Positions 1 through 8,126 of a DNA stretch of 36,291 nucleotides are shown here, in pieces. Under the pieces are notes generated by a model that ran no database searches, was not told where the DNA came from, and saw only the letters and a program-made list of their open reading frames with translations. How positions within the stretch are numbered: position 1 is the first letter of the stretch; each line of letters begins with the position of its first letter. The position numbers and the translations under genes were made by a program. The stretch comes from Cryobacterium tepidiphilum (lineage in GTDB: Bacteria > Actinomycetota > Actinomycetes > Actinomycetales > Microbacteriaceae). The stretch spans positions 1 through 36,291 of the forward strand of contig NZ_RDSR01000029.1 in NCBI RefSeq assembly GCF_003716325.1, written 5' to 3'.

Positions 1-194
1 CCAGCCTCAGCGTGAAATCGGGCCACCGTCCCGGACTGGGGTGACGGCAGCTCGACGGCGGACTTCGTCGTCTCGACCTCCACGAGCGCGTCGCCGCGCT
101 CGACATGATCGCCCACCGACACTAACCACTCCAACACGGTGGCGTCGAGAAGACCCTCGCCCAGGTCGGGAAGAACCAGCGTTCTTTCAGCCAC
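1..194 (-). CDS. 2-oxoacid dehydrogenase E2 component, lipoyl domain (partial)
   Basis: This is the first 64 codons of a dihydrolipoamide acyltransferase; the rest lies outside the window. The visible part is a biotinyl/lipoyl domain. The opening LPDLGEG is the standard start of E2 proteins, and ETTKSA places the lipoylated lysine at about residue 44, followed by VELPSP. The GTG start at 194 has GGAG seven bases upstream and overlaps the stop of the E1 beta gene by 8 bp, so the two are translationally coupled. The E2 core would take the acyl group made by the E1 alpha/beta pair and pass it to coenzyme A. Branched-chain 2-oxoacid or acetoin dehydrogenase are the likeliest complexes; the visible part does not decide. 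Confidence 0.9.
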   Translation of the reverse strand, partial: MAERTLVLPDLGEGLLDATVLEWLVSVGDHVERGDALVEVETTKSAVELPSPQSGTVARFHAEA

Positions 195-1215
195 GTCGAT
201 ACTCCAATACGCGTTGAACGGCCCTCAAGATCCGGTTGACACTCGGCAAATACTGGTCTTCCAGAGCTCCGGACGGATAAGGCACGTCGTACCCGGCAAC
301 TCGTTGCACGGGCGCGCGCAACGAGTCGAAACAGCGCTCGGTGATGATCGAGCTCACCTCGCCGCCGAGGCCACCACTGAATGGTGCTTCGTGCACGACC
401 ACGGCCCGTTTCGTGCGGCTCACGGACTCCTCGAGGCCGGCAACGTCGATCGGCTTCAGCCAGCGCAGATCCAGGACTTCGATCTCAACGCCGTCCTCTT
501 CGGCGAGTTCCGCCGCGCGCAAGCACTTCGCGACCATGGCACCCCACGCGATGAGCGTGACGTGCTTGCCAGACCGGACCGCACGGGACCTGCCGATGGG
601 CAGATAATCGGAGACCGGCACGTGGGGGTCGAACTCGGCCTTGTTCCAATAGCGCGCCTTCGGCTCCATGAAAACAACCGGGTCCGGATCCGCGATGCTC
701 TGGCGAAGCAGCTGGTACGCCTCATTCGGGCTCGAGGGAGACACGACCTTCAGGCCCGGGACGTGAGCCAGCACGGACTCCAGGCTCTCTCCGTGGAATT
801 CCGGGGCCCGGATTCCGCCGAAACTCGGCAGGCGCAGCGTGATCGGCATAGGTGCAGCGCCTCGCGTGCGATAATTCATCCTCGCCATTTGAGTGACGAT
901 CTGGTTCATGGCGGGATAAGCGAATCCGTCGAATTGGATTTCCGGGATGGGCCGGTATCCGTGCAGAGCGAGGCCGACGGCCATGCCGATGATGCTCGCC
1001 TCCGCCAACTGAGAGTCGAAGACGCGGTCGATGCCGAACGTCTCTTGCAGGCCATCGGTCACGCGGAACACGCCGCCGAGCTTCGCAACGTCTTCGCCGA
1101 AGACGAGCGTGCGATCGTCCTCGGCGAGCGCATGCTTCAGTGCGAGATTCAGGGCTCCCTGCATTCTCACGTGCGTCGCCGGAGTCCCCGACACGGTGCT
1201 CTTCGACTCAGTCAT
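187..1215 (-). CDS. 2-oxoacid dehydrogenase E1 component, beta subunit
   Basis: A 342-residue protein of the usual length for the transketolase-like beta subunit of two-chain E1 enzymes. It has the N-terminal pyrimidine-binding region with GEDVAKLGGVFRVTDGL, the conserved FDSQLAEASIIGMAVGLA segment, and the C-terminal transketolase fold (VLDLRWLKPID, HEAPFSGGLGGEV). Together with E1 alpha it binds ThDP and decarboxylates the 2-oxo acid, reductively acylating the lipoyl arm of E2. The ATG at 1215 was chosen over a longer upstream extension because homologous sequence begins there and it overlaps the E1 alpha stop by 8 bp. Similarity is closest to branched-chain 2-oxoacid dehydrogenase beta chains; substrate range is inferred. 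Confidence 0.93.
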   Translation of the reverse strand: MTESKSTVSGTPATHVRMQGALNLALKHALAEDDRTLVFGEDVAKLGGVFRVTDGLQETFGIDRVFDSQLAEASIIGMAVGLALHGYRPIPEIQFDGFAYPAMNQIVTQMARMNYRTRGAAPMPITLRLPSFGGIRAPEFHGESLESVLAHVPGLKVVSPSSPNEAYQLLRQSIADPDPVVFMEPKARYWNKAEFDPHVPVSDYLPIGRSRAVRSGKHVTLIAWGAMVAKCLRAAELAEEDGVEIEVLDLRWLKPIDVAGLEESVSRTKRAVVVHEAPFSGGLGGEVSSIITERCFDSLRAPVQRVAGYDVPYPSGALEDQYLPSVNRILRAVQRVLEYRRG

Positions 1216-2248
1216 GGGTACTCTCCTGCCACGCGTGCTTCTGCTCCTGGAGTGTCGCCGTCGGATTAGCGAACACGAAATCAAAAAGTTCCTCACCCGG
1301 TCGGTCGCCCAGCGCCGCGAGGCCCGCGCGAACGGCGTCGGCGGCGCGCGCTGCTTCGGCTGAGGCGGCCAGGAAGAACTGCTCGTCGGCGATCCCTTCC
1401 GCACGCAAGCGTTCAGCGAAGCTCGCGATCGGATCTCTCGACAGCCACTTCTGTTCGTCATCGAGCGAACGATAGCGGCCAGGATCGTCGGACGTCGAAT
1501 GTGGGCCGGCGCGATAGGTCATCGCCTCGATAACAGTCGGCCCGTCTCCGGCTCGGGCGCGAGCGAGTGCCTGTCGTGTTGCGTGAAGCACGGCGATGAC
1601 ATCATTGCCATCGATCTGCACGCCCTCGATGCCGTAAGCGGCGGCGCGCCCCGCGACAGTACCACCGGCGATCTGACGTTCGGCAGCGAGGGAAATCGCC
1701 CAACCGTTGTTCTGGCAGAAGAAGACGACGGGCAGCTTGTCGATCCCGGCAAGGTTCATGGCCTCGTGCACTTCGCCCTCGGAGCTCGCCCCATCGCCAA
1801 AATAGGTGACGGCGACGCCACCGTCACCGGAGAGCTGTGCCCCCTTTGCCCACCCCACGGCGTGCAGCACCGACCCCGAGACCACCGCGTTGATCGACCC
1901 GAAGCGCGAAGCCATCGGATCGTAAAGACCGCCGTGCCAAATACCAAGGTAGCTAGCCAGGTAGCCGACGAGATCGACTCCCATCGCAACCGCAACTCCA
2001 AGTTCACGATACGTAGGAAAGGCGAAGTCTCGGGCCAGGTCGAGTGCGATGCCGCTGCCGATCTGCGCCGCTTCTTGGCCGCGCAGTGGCGAATAAGCCA
2101 AGATGAGGCCCTCGCGCTGCATCGCGATCGCACTCGTATCAACCTGCCGTGTGATGAGCATCTTGGCATAGAGATCTTTGAGTAGTTCGGTGGACAGTCC
2201 CGCTTCTCCTTCAAGCGGTGTCGACGTCTCTGTAGTCAAACCCTTCAC
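1208..2248 (-). CDS. 2-oxoacid dehydrogenase E1 component, alpha subunit
   Basis: A 346-residue E1 alpha subunit and first gene of the leftward E1 alpha-E1 beta-E2 operon. The ThDP/magnesium motif runs from GDG at about 151-153 to the NN pair at about 180-181. AYSPLRGQEAAQ near the N-terminus and YRAGPHSTSDDP in the phosphorylation-loop region are typical of branched-chain 2-oxoacid dehydrogenases. The GTG at 2248 is the longest start, but GAGGA abuts it directly. The in-frame TTG four codons in has better spacing from that Shine-Dalgarno, so the true N-terminus may be three residues shorter. The divergent LysR gene is the obvious candidate regulator. A role in catabolism of a branched-chain or aromatic 2-oxo acid is inference. 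Confidence 0.92.
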   Translation of the reverse strand: MKGLTTETSTPLEGEAGLSTELLKDLYAKMLITRQVDTSAIAMQREGLILAYSPLRGQEAAQIGSGIALDLARDFAFPTYRELGVAVAMGVDLVGYLASYLGIWHGGLYDPMASRFGSINAVVSGSVLHAVGWAKGAQLSGDGGVAVTYFGDGASSEGEVHEAMNLAGIDKLPVVFFCQNNGWAISLAAERQIAGGTVAGRAAAYGIEGVQIDGNDVIAVLHATRQALARARAGDGPTVIEAMTYRAGPHSTSDDPGRYRSLDDEQKWLSRDPIASFAERLRAEGIADEQFFLAASAEAARAADAVRAGLAALGDRPGEELFDFVFANPTATLQEQKHAWQESTHD

Positions 2249-2340
2249 TCCTCACGCTTGGCTGCAATCTTTGACAGACCAATCGGCCGTCATTGCCACT
2301 CTCGTCGGTGGAATCAGCCGTCTTCGGTGTCCCACTCATT

Positions 2341-2389
2341 GTGTGAGGCTCAACACTGAAAGTAAATCGCTATAGAAAGAAGATATAAT
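2341..2389 (+). promoter_or_regulatory. LysR gene promoter and possible LysR operator
   Basis: The 175-bp divergent region between E1 alpha and the LysR gene holds a perfect TATAAT at 2384-2389, 38 bp before the LysR start, with only a poor -35 upstream. At 2341-2356 GTGTGAGGCTCAACAC is an imperfect dyad (TGAG-G-CTCA core), the sort of site LysR proteins bind between divergent genes. The -10 is seen directly; operator status is inferred. Confidence 0.4.
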
Positions 2390-2426
2390 TCGATCCAGTC
2401 GCAGAAGCTTGGAGAGAAGAACCGTG

Positions 2427-3389
2427 ATGGATGTGAGCTTGAGGCAGCTTGAACTGTTCGCCGCACTGCCGAATTTCACGACGCTGAGTACAGCCGCAGC
2501 CCACATGCACATCTCGGAGTCTGCGCTGTCGCAGGCCATCACAAATCTTGAGCGCGCGGTGGGGGCACAACTCTGCGTGCGACGCAAGGCTCGAGGCCTT
2601 ACCTTGACGCCGACTGGCCAGGAGTTCGCCAAGAAGGCCCACCGGATCCTCCTTGACACTAGGGAGCTCATTCTGAGCGCCGGCGAAGGGCAGGAACTCC
2701 GGGGTCCCGTCAAGCTCGGCTGCTATTCGGGCTTCTCTACGAGTGTGATCCCCGAGCTTCTCGAAGGCTTCCCCAAAAGGCATCCTGGGGTGACCATCGA
2801 GTTCATGCTGGGCACGAACGAAGAGCTGTGCTCCGCGCTCGATGCGGGCCATCTCGACGTGGCACTCGTCTACGACGTGTCACTGCCAGCGGGGTACTCC
2901 CGTCGCAAGATCTACGCCACCGAGCTCGAAGTCCACCTTCACCCGGATCATCCACTCGCGCAGGCCGCCACGATCGACCTCGCGGATCTTGCAGACGAAC
3001 CATATGTCGAAGTCGACGCGGCTCCCGGTGTTCGCAACGTCACTGACGCGTTCGCCGCGCGCGGCCTCCAGCCGAAGACGGCAGCACGAGTTGCCCACAT
3101 CAGCCTGGTCGAGGCGATCGTGAGCCGGGGTATAGGTTACGGCCTTCTCATGTCGCGACCCAACGCGGCTCAGATAAGCGCGGAAGGGCGGCCGTTCGTC
3201 ATCCGCCGCTTCGACCCACCGGTCACCCAGTCTCACGTCGTGGGAATCTGGCCCGAAGATCTGAGTCTCACGCCTCGAGCCTCGGCACTTCTCGACTTCG
3301 CGGCAGAGAGACTCGGCGGTGCTGGCAAGCCCGCTCCAGATACGGTGGCGGTCCCCGCTCAGGACAGGAGCGTGAACCCGGACTCGTAA
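2427..3389 (+). CDS. LysR-family transcriptional regulator
   Basis: A 320-residue LysR regulator of normal length. The N-terminal winged helix-turn-helix is clear (LRQLELFAAL, then SESALSQAITNLERAVG at about 33-47), followed by a periplasmic-binding-protein-like effector domain from about residue 90 (GPVKLGCYSG to the end). The ATG at 2427 follows GGAGAGAAG at 2411; the GTG one codon earlier is equally possible. It is divergent from the E1 alpha-E1 beta-E2 operon, the classical arrangement for a LysR regulator of that operon. Its 3' end overlaps the end of the convergent NAD(P)-binding gene by 31 bp, so expression of one could interfere with the other. The effector is unknown. Confidence 0.9.
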   Translation: MDVSLRQLELFAALPNFTTLSTAAAHMHISESALSQAITNLERAVGAQLCVRRKARGLTLTPTGQEFAKKAHRILLDTRELILSAGEGQELRGPVKLGCYSGFSTSVIPELLEGFPKRHPGVTIEFMLGTNEELCSALDAGHLDVALVYDVSLPAGYSRRKIYATELEVHLHPDHPLAQAATIDLADLADEPYVEVDAAPGVRNVTDAFAARGLQPKTAARVAHISLVEAIVSRGIGYGLLMSRPNAAQISAEGRPFVIRRFDPPVTQSHVVGIWPEDLSLTPRASALLDFAAERLGGAGKPAPDTVAVPAQDRSVNPDS

Positions 3390-3988
3390 TGCGTCTTGGC
3401 GCTCGCTGCCAAGATGATCTGCAGGAAACCCATGGCCTCTAGTTCCCTCGCGCGCGAGAGGGGGCCCACATCGACCGCACGCAGTCCTGCCGACTCAATG
3501 AGGGTCGTGAGGGCGATCTTGGCCTCCGGATCGTCACCGGCGAACAGGACAGTGGTCGTTGTCGTGCCGTTGGTGCCCGCACTCAGCGTGTCGCCGAGAT
3601 TCACATTGAACGCTTTGACCACTGTCGTATCGAGCGGGAGCTCCTTTGCAAGCTCGATCGCGGTCGAGGAGTCCGCGGGGACCAGCAGCTCGTCATAGGT
3701 CGTGAAGTCAATCGGATTGCTGATATCGATGACGACCTTGCCGCTCAGCTGATCCCGATAGTGCTCGAGAATGCTCGGATACGCTTCATAGGGGACGGCA
3801 AGGACGACGAGGTCGCCGGTGAGACGGTCTCCGACAACGCCGTACTCCGCATCCGAGCGCTCGAGCGACGAGCCTGCTCCGGCGCGGCGGCGAATGATTT
3901 GTATCGTCGCTCCCGCGCGCGCCGCGATCCCGGCGATAGCCGAGCCCATCTTGCCGGTACCGATGATGCTGATCGATGTCATGGTCAT
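3359..3988 (-). CDS. NAD(P)-binding oxidoreductase of the F420-dependent NADP reductase family
   Basis: A 209-residue single Rossmann-domain protein. ISIIGTGKMGSAIA at about 6-19 is the dinucleotide motif, followed by VVLAVPYEAY and VVIDISNPIDF as in the F420-dependent NADP oxidoreductase/ferric-reductase-like family. KAFNVN at about residue 124 is also conserved in that family. Its ATG shares one base with the stop of the upstream flavin monooxygenase (TAATG), and AGGAGG lies five bases before it, so the two form a coupled pair. It may supply reduced flavin or NAD(P)H, or reduce a product of the monooxygenase; neither can be shown from sequence. The 3' end overlaps the convergent LysR gene. 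Confidence 0.8.
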   Translation of the reverse strand: MTMTSISIIGTGKMGSAIAGIAARAGATIQIIRRRAGAGSSLERSDAEYGVVGDRLTGDLVVLAVPYEAYPSILEHYRDQLSGKVVIDISNPIDFTTYDELLVPADSSTAIELAKELPLDTTVVKAFNVNLGDTLSAGTNGTTTTTVLFAGDDPEAKIALTTLIESAGLRAVDVGPLSRARELEAMGFLQIILAASAKTHYESGFTLLS

Positions 3989-5199
3989 TAGATCCTCCTG
4001 TATCGCTTGAGTGCTCGTTCGGCTGCCGCCACGGCGTCGAAGTCGAACAGCACGCTTCGGCGGAAGTCACGGCCTGCACGCAGGTCTGCATCGCGCTTCT
4101 TGATGTCGGCGAATTCGTTTTGCGCGTCGAACTGCGAGCCGCTCCGACGCGAACTGTTCTGCAGGATCGCCGTGCGTTGCATACGAATGGCGGTGTAGCG
4201 CTTGAATGCCTCCGCGATCTCGTGGGCTCCATCGGCCTCCCTGAGGAAGAATGCCAGCGTGATGGCATCTTCCATGGCCTGATTCACGCCCTGGCCGGCA
4301 TGCGGCAGCATGGTATGCGCTGAGTCGCCGAGCAACGTGATTCGTCCGCGCGACCAGTTCGAGAGCGGCTCGTGGTCGTAGAGGCCCCACCAAAACGTGT
4401 GATCGATGAGGTCGATGAAGCGGCGGAGCGTGGCATCCCACTTATCCCCGCCGAACTCCGCAGCGAGCTCACCAACATCACCCGGCGCCGACCACGATTC
4501 CTTAAGTGGCCTGTCGCTCGGCACGAACCCCACATAGTTGAACAACTTGCGTTGCTGCAGCGGGTAACACATGAAGTGCTTCCCCTCGCCCATCCACACT
4601 TGACTGATCATCGGCCAGTCGTCAGGAAGAAGGGCAGCGGCGATCACTCCGCGGTAGGCAATGGACCCGGAGTACACGGGGTGTGGGAGTTCCATAAGCG
4701 AGTCCCGCACCACCGAGTGGACGCCGTCCGCGCCAACCACTCCGTCGAACTCGTCGTGAAAGCCATTCTCGAATTCGACGCGGACACCCTCATCCAGGGC
4801 GCGAACCGACGTCAGTCGATGTCCCAGACGCACCGACTCCGGCGCGACCTCCTTTGCCAGAACGTCCACCAGATCGGGTCGGTACATTCCAATGTTCTGG
4901 TACCGCTTGGCCGTGTCTTCCCATGCCGCATCGGTCACGACGCTGCCCAAAGCATCCATGTAGATACCCGGCCCGTCGGGGGTCGCTCCCGCGCGCTTGA
5001 CCGGCTCAAGCGCATCGAGCTTTTCGAGAACACGCTGGCCATTCGGGGCGACCGTGACGCCGGCGCCGACATCGCCGAGCTCGGGGGCTTGTTCGAACAC
5101 GGTGACCCGGACATCTGCGATCCTCGTCAGCGCAATCGCAGCCGTGAGTCCGCCAATCCCTCCGCCTATGACCGCGATTCTCGTGGTGTGGCTTACCAT
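3988..5199 (-). CDS. FAD-dependent monooxygenase, salicylate hydroxylase-like
   Basis: A 403-residue class A flavoprotein monooxygenase. It shows the FAD-binding GGGIGG motif at about 12-17, the DG motif (GVVGADGVHSVVR) in the middle, and the second FAD motif LLGDSAHTMLPHAGQG at about 290-305 followed by NQAMEDA. Length and motifs fit salicylate 1-hydroxylase and 6-hydroxynicotinate 3-monooxygenase relatives, which decarboxylate and hydroxylate aromatic acids using NAD(P)H. The ATG at 5199 has GAGGAGA four bases before it; a reading extended upstream adds 35 residues with no homology. It is first in a two-gene unit with the coupled NAD(P)-binding protein. No ring-cleavage gene lies beside it, so its aromatic substrate is unknown. 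Confidence 0.85.
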   Translation of the reverse strand: MVSHTTRIAVIGGGIGGLTAAIALTRIADVRVTVFEQAPELGDVGAGVTVAPNGQRVLEKLDALEPVKRAGATPDGPGIYMDALGSVVTDAAWEDTAKRYQNIGMYRPDLVDVLAKEVAPESVRLGHRLTSVRALDEGVRVEFENGFHDEFDGVVGADGVHSVVRDSLMELPHPVYSGSIAYRGVIAAALLPDDWPMISQVWMGEGKHFMCYPLQQRKLFNYVGFVPSDRPLKESWSAPGDVGELAAEFGGDKWDATLRRFIDLIDHTFWWGLYDHEPLSNWSRGRITLLGDSAHTMLPHAGQGVNQAMEDAITLAFFLREADGAHEIAEAFKRYTAIRMQRTAILQNSSRRSGSQFDAQNEFADIKKRDADLRAGRDFRRSVLFDFDAVAAAERALKRYRRI

Positions 5200-5494
5200 T
5201 GCTTCTCCTCGCCTAGCCTGCTCAACACTGGGCACTGCTCCCACTCGCATCGCCCCAATGTCGACTTGATCCGGGCGTTGCACCTGCTCCCCTGTGCAGG
5301 ACATCGCTTTCGGGGCCGGCCTCGGCGCATACGGAGTGGTTTCTCTAAGCTTGTGACGGCGTCCTCTATATGTAAATCACAGTTGTTTGAACATGTACTT
5401 TGATTGAATTGACATTTGAGGGAGAGCGACGAACCGGGCGGCCCTCTCGGATTTCGCCGATGAGCCGCTGATTCACTTCGATGGACGTGCGCAT

Positions 5495-5611
5495 CGGTTG
5501 CGGTATCCCCGAAGCGGCACACGCTGCTCACCAGCCAGCGTCAGCCGCCTGGTCGATCGCCAGGTGGCACGCGGGTGCGTGGAGAAGGAGAGCGACCCGG
5601 TCGAAGGGCGG
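5495..5611 (+). pseudogene. Decayed remnant of a MarR-family regulator
   Basis: The 418 bp between the monooxygenase and the histidine phosphatase hold no intact gene. On the plus strand one frame reads ASVSRLVDRQVARGCVEKES then DPVEGR, the recognition helix and wing start of MarR regulators. The preceding helix is recoverable only by changing frame (IPEAAH in one frame, TLLT in another), the sign of at least two indels. There is no start and nothing after the wing. What precedes it (5200-5480) is AT-richer promoter DNA for the leftward monooxygenase. It could be chance similarity, but the helix matches well. Confidence 0.45.
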
Positions 5612-5617
5612 GGCGGG

Positions 5618-6274
5618 TCAGGCCGGCTCGCCGCCCGGGCCGGTCTGCAGGCCCTCGTCGACGGCTCCCCCGCCGACCGCCAAACCCATCCACGACAGCG
5701 CGGTCCACCCGCCGGCGGGCGAGCCCTCGAGCGCGACGACGGCGGTGTTGTGCAACTCGTGGCGGGCGGCGAACTCCACGGAGATGTTGTCGGCGCGGGC
5801 CGCCGTCCACGCCCGGATCACCTGGCCGTGGGAGACGCAGGCGACGGTCGTGGCGCCGCTTGCGGCCATCTCCTCGATCACGGCGTCGAAGCGCCCGAAG
5901 ACCTCCGCGCCGCTCTCACCCCCGGGCATCCGCCGGTCGAGGTCGCCCGCCGCCCAGCCGAACGCCACGTCGTGGTATCGCTCCACCGAGACGCGGTCGT
6001 TGTTCATCTCGAGGTCGCCTGCCCCCACCTCGCGAAGGCCCTCGCGCACGATGACGGGCAGCCCGAGCGCGTCGGCGAGCGGTGCGATGGTGAGCTGGGC
6101 GCGGGTCTGAACGGATGCGTAGAGCGCGTCGATCGGTTCATCCGCGAGGGCGTTCGGGATCGCCGCCGCCTGCTGGAGGCCGAGCGGCGTGAGCCCCGGG
6201 CCGGGAACCAGGGTGTCGAGAGCGCCCCGCACGTTCGATGGCGTCTGGCCGTGCCTGATCAGCAGTAACCGCAC
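5618..6274 (-). CDS. Histidine phosphatase family protein (phosphoglycerate mutase-like)
   Basis: A 218-residue protein of the branch-1 histidine phosphatase superfamily. LLIRHGQTPSN at the N-terminus carries the phospho-accepting histidine. CVSHGQVIRAW supplies the second catalytic histidine, and LREVGAGDLE holds the acidic proton donor region. The GTG at 6274 was chosen because GAGAGG stands seven bases upstream and the family starts directly at VRLLLIRHG; an upstream ATG would add 13 unmatched residues. Such proteins dephosphorylate small metabolites, and the true substrate cannot be read. It is divergent from the ThDP enzyme across a 192-bp gap and follows the MarR remnant. Confidence 0.88.
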   Translation of the reverse strand: MRLLLIRHGQTPSNVRGALDTLVPGPGLTPLGLQQAAAIPNALADEPIDALYASVQTRAQLTIAPLADALGLPVIVREGLREVGAGDLEMNNDRVSVERYHDVAFGWAAGDLDRRMPGGESGAEVFGRFDAVIEEMAASGATTVACVSHGQVIRAWTAARADNISVEFAARHELHNTAVVALEGSPAGGWTALSWMGLAVGGGAVDEGLQTGPGGEPA

Positions 6275-6466
6275 CTTGTTCCTCTCGTCGGACTCGGCCG
6301 GAACGCACGTCACTCCCCCTCGACGCCCCGGGCACCGATCCTATATCGTTGTGTCGTCCGGGCGCCGAGCGCGTTCCGGTGCTCGAAAAAGGGGCACGTA
6401 GCCGACGATGACGTGGGCGAGACACATATCGGATTCGTTCCCGTGTGTGTCTTGAAAGGCTTCGCC

Positions 6467-8119
6467 ATGTCCACTGTCCCCACCCACGTCGCCGTCACCC
6501 TCGCCCAGCACATCGACCACGTGTTCGGGGTGATGGGCAACGGCAACGCCCATTTCCTCGACGCCCTGCTCCGCCAGACCCCGGCGCGCTACACGTCGAT
6601 GCGCCATGAGGCGGGCGCCGTGACCGCCGCCGACGCGCACTTCCGGGCCGGGGGCGGAATCGCGGCGGCGACCACGACCTACGGGGCCGGCTTCAGCAAC
6701 ACGCTGACCGCACTCGCCGAAGCCGTGCAGGCGCGCGTTCCCCTCGTGCTCGTCACGGGCGACGCCCCGACGGCCGGGCGCCGGCCGTGGGACGTCGACC
6801 AGACGGCACTCGCCGCCGCCGTGGGTGCGCGCACCTTCACGGTCACCCGCGACGAGGCCGCAGGCACGACGATCGCCGCGCTCACGCACGCCCTCACCAC
6901 GCGGGCCCCCGCGATCATCGCCATTCCCTACGACCTCGCGAAGGAGGAGGCCGGCCCGCTGCCTTCGGCTCGCACGCTGCAGCTGCCGGCACCGTCGTCG
7001 ATCACCGGAGTGGTCGGTTCCCCCGCGGTGTCGGCCCTCGCGCACACGCTGGCCGACGCGAACCGTCCCTTCCTGCTCGCGGGCCGCGGCGCGTGGCTCG
7101 CCGATGCCGGCGCGGCGCTCGGGGACCTCGCCGAGGCGACCGGTGCGATCACCGGGTCGACGGCGCTCGCCCGGGGTATCTTCCCGGCCGCGCGGTTCGA
7201 CCTCGGCGTCACCGGCGGCTTCGGGGCAGCGGGTGCGATGGAGCTGGTCCGCGACGCCGACGTCGCCGTGGTCTTCGGTGCGTCCCTGAACCAGTTCACG
7301 ATGCGCTTCGGCGACCTCTTCGCCCCTGGTACCCACGTCGTGCAGGTCGACCTCGCCCCCGCTCCGACGCATGCGCGCGTGGATGACCACATCGAGGGCG
7401 ATGCCGCGCTCGTGGCATCCGCCCTCGTCGCCGAGCTGGCGTCCCTGGGCGGTGGGCGCAGCGGATGGCGGGAGTCGATCGATGTGGCCCCGCTCCTGGC
7501 CCGCGAACCGGGCGACACGGTGGCCCCTGACGGGCGGCTCGACCCGCGCTCGGCGGCGGTGCGCATCGGCGAGTTGCTGCCCGAAGACCGCGTGGTGGTC
7601 TCCGACGGCGGCCACTTCATCGGGTGGGCGAACATGTACTGGCCGGTGGCGTCACCCGAGCGGATGATCATGGTCGGCACGGCGTACCAGTCCATCGGGC
7701 TCGGGTTTCCCAGCGTTCCCGGTGCCGCCCTCGCCCGACCGGAGGCGACGATCGTGCTCAGCACCGGGGACGGCGGGGGCCTCATGGCGCTCGCCGACCT
7801 CGATTCTGCCGTGCGGGCGGCCGCCGGCCGGGGCCTCGCGGTCGTCTGGAACGACGGCGCCTACGGGGCGGAGGTGAACCTCTACGGCCTCCAGGGCCTC
7901 GCGCCGGAACCCATGCGGATTCCGGAGGTGGACTTCGCTGCCCTCGCCCGCGGCGTGGGTGCCGAGGGCGTCGTCGTCCGCACGCTCGGTGACCTCGACC
8001 GGCTCGGGGAATGGACCAGCACCCCGGTCGGCGACCGGCCGTTCCTGCTTCTCGACCTCCGCGTGTCGACACACGTGATCGCGCCGTACCAGCAGGAGAT
8101 CATCCGCGTGAACTCCTGA
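6467..8119 (+). CDS. ThDP-dependent decarboxylase / acetolactate synthase-like enzyme
   Basis: A 550-residue three-domain ThDP enzyme. The N-terminal pyrimidine domain has the activating glutamate in MRHEAGAV (about residue 48). A central domain follows, and the C-terminal pyrophosphate domain has GDG at about 434-436 with the paired N at 462 (VVWNDGAYG). GAAAGG lies 7-13 bases before the ATG. The family includes acetolactate synthase, benzoylformate decarboxylase and related 2-oxoacid decarboxylases. Because it converges on the aromatic hydroxylase and is not near ilvN, an aromatic or aliphatic 2-oxoacid decarboxylase role is more likely than acetolactate synthesis; this is inference. It ends 7 bp from the convergent hydroxylase gene. 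Confidence 0.82.
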   Translation: MSTVPTHVAVTLAQHIDHVFGVMGNGNAHFLDALLRQTPARYTSMRHEAGAVTAADAHFRAGGGIAAATTTYGAGFSNTLTALAEAVQARVPLVLVTGDAPTAGRRPWDVDQTALAAAVGARTFTVTRDEAAGTTIAALTHALTTRAPAIIAIPYDLAKEEAGPLPSARTLQLPAPSSITGVVGSPAVSALAHTLADANRPFLLAGRGAWLADAGAALGDLAEATGAITGSTALARGIFPAARFDLGVTGGFGAAGAMELVRDADVAVVFGASLNQFTMRFGDLFAPGTHVVQVDLAPAPTHARVDDHIEGDAALVASALVAELASLGGGRSGWRESIDVAPLLAREPGDTVAPDGRLDPRSAAVRIGELLPEDRVVVSDGGHFIGWANMYWPVASPERMIMVGTAYQSIGLGFPSVPGAALARPEATIVLSTGDGGGLMALADLDSAVRAAAGRGLAVVWNDGAYGAEVNLYGLQGLAPEPMRIPEVDFAALARGVGAEGVVVRTLGDLDRLGEWTSTPVGDRPFLLLDLRVSTHVIAPYQQEIIRVNS

Positions 8120-8126
8120 CCGGCTC

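Noticed and set aside
187..1461. Longer E1 beta start at 1461
   Set aside because: The extra N-terminus overlaps E1 alpha by about 250 bp and has no homology; the ATG at 1215 gives the family length.
2271..2276. TTGACA as a plus-strand -35
   Set aside because: Seventeen bases on there is only TGCCAC, no -10, so it is not supported as a promoter.
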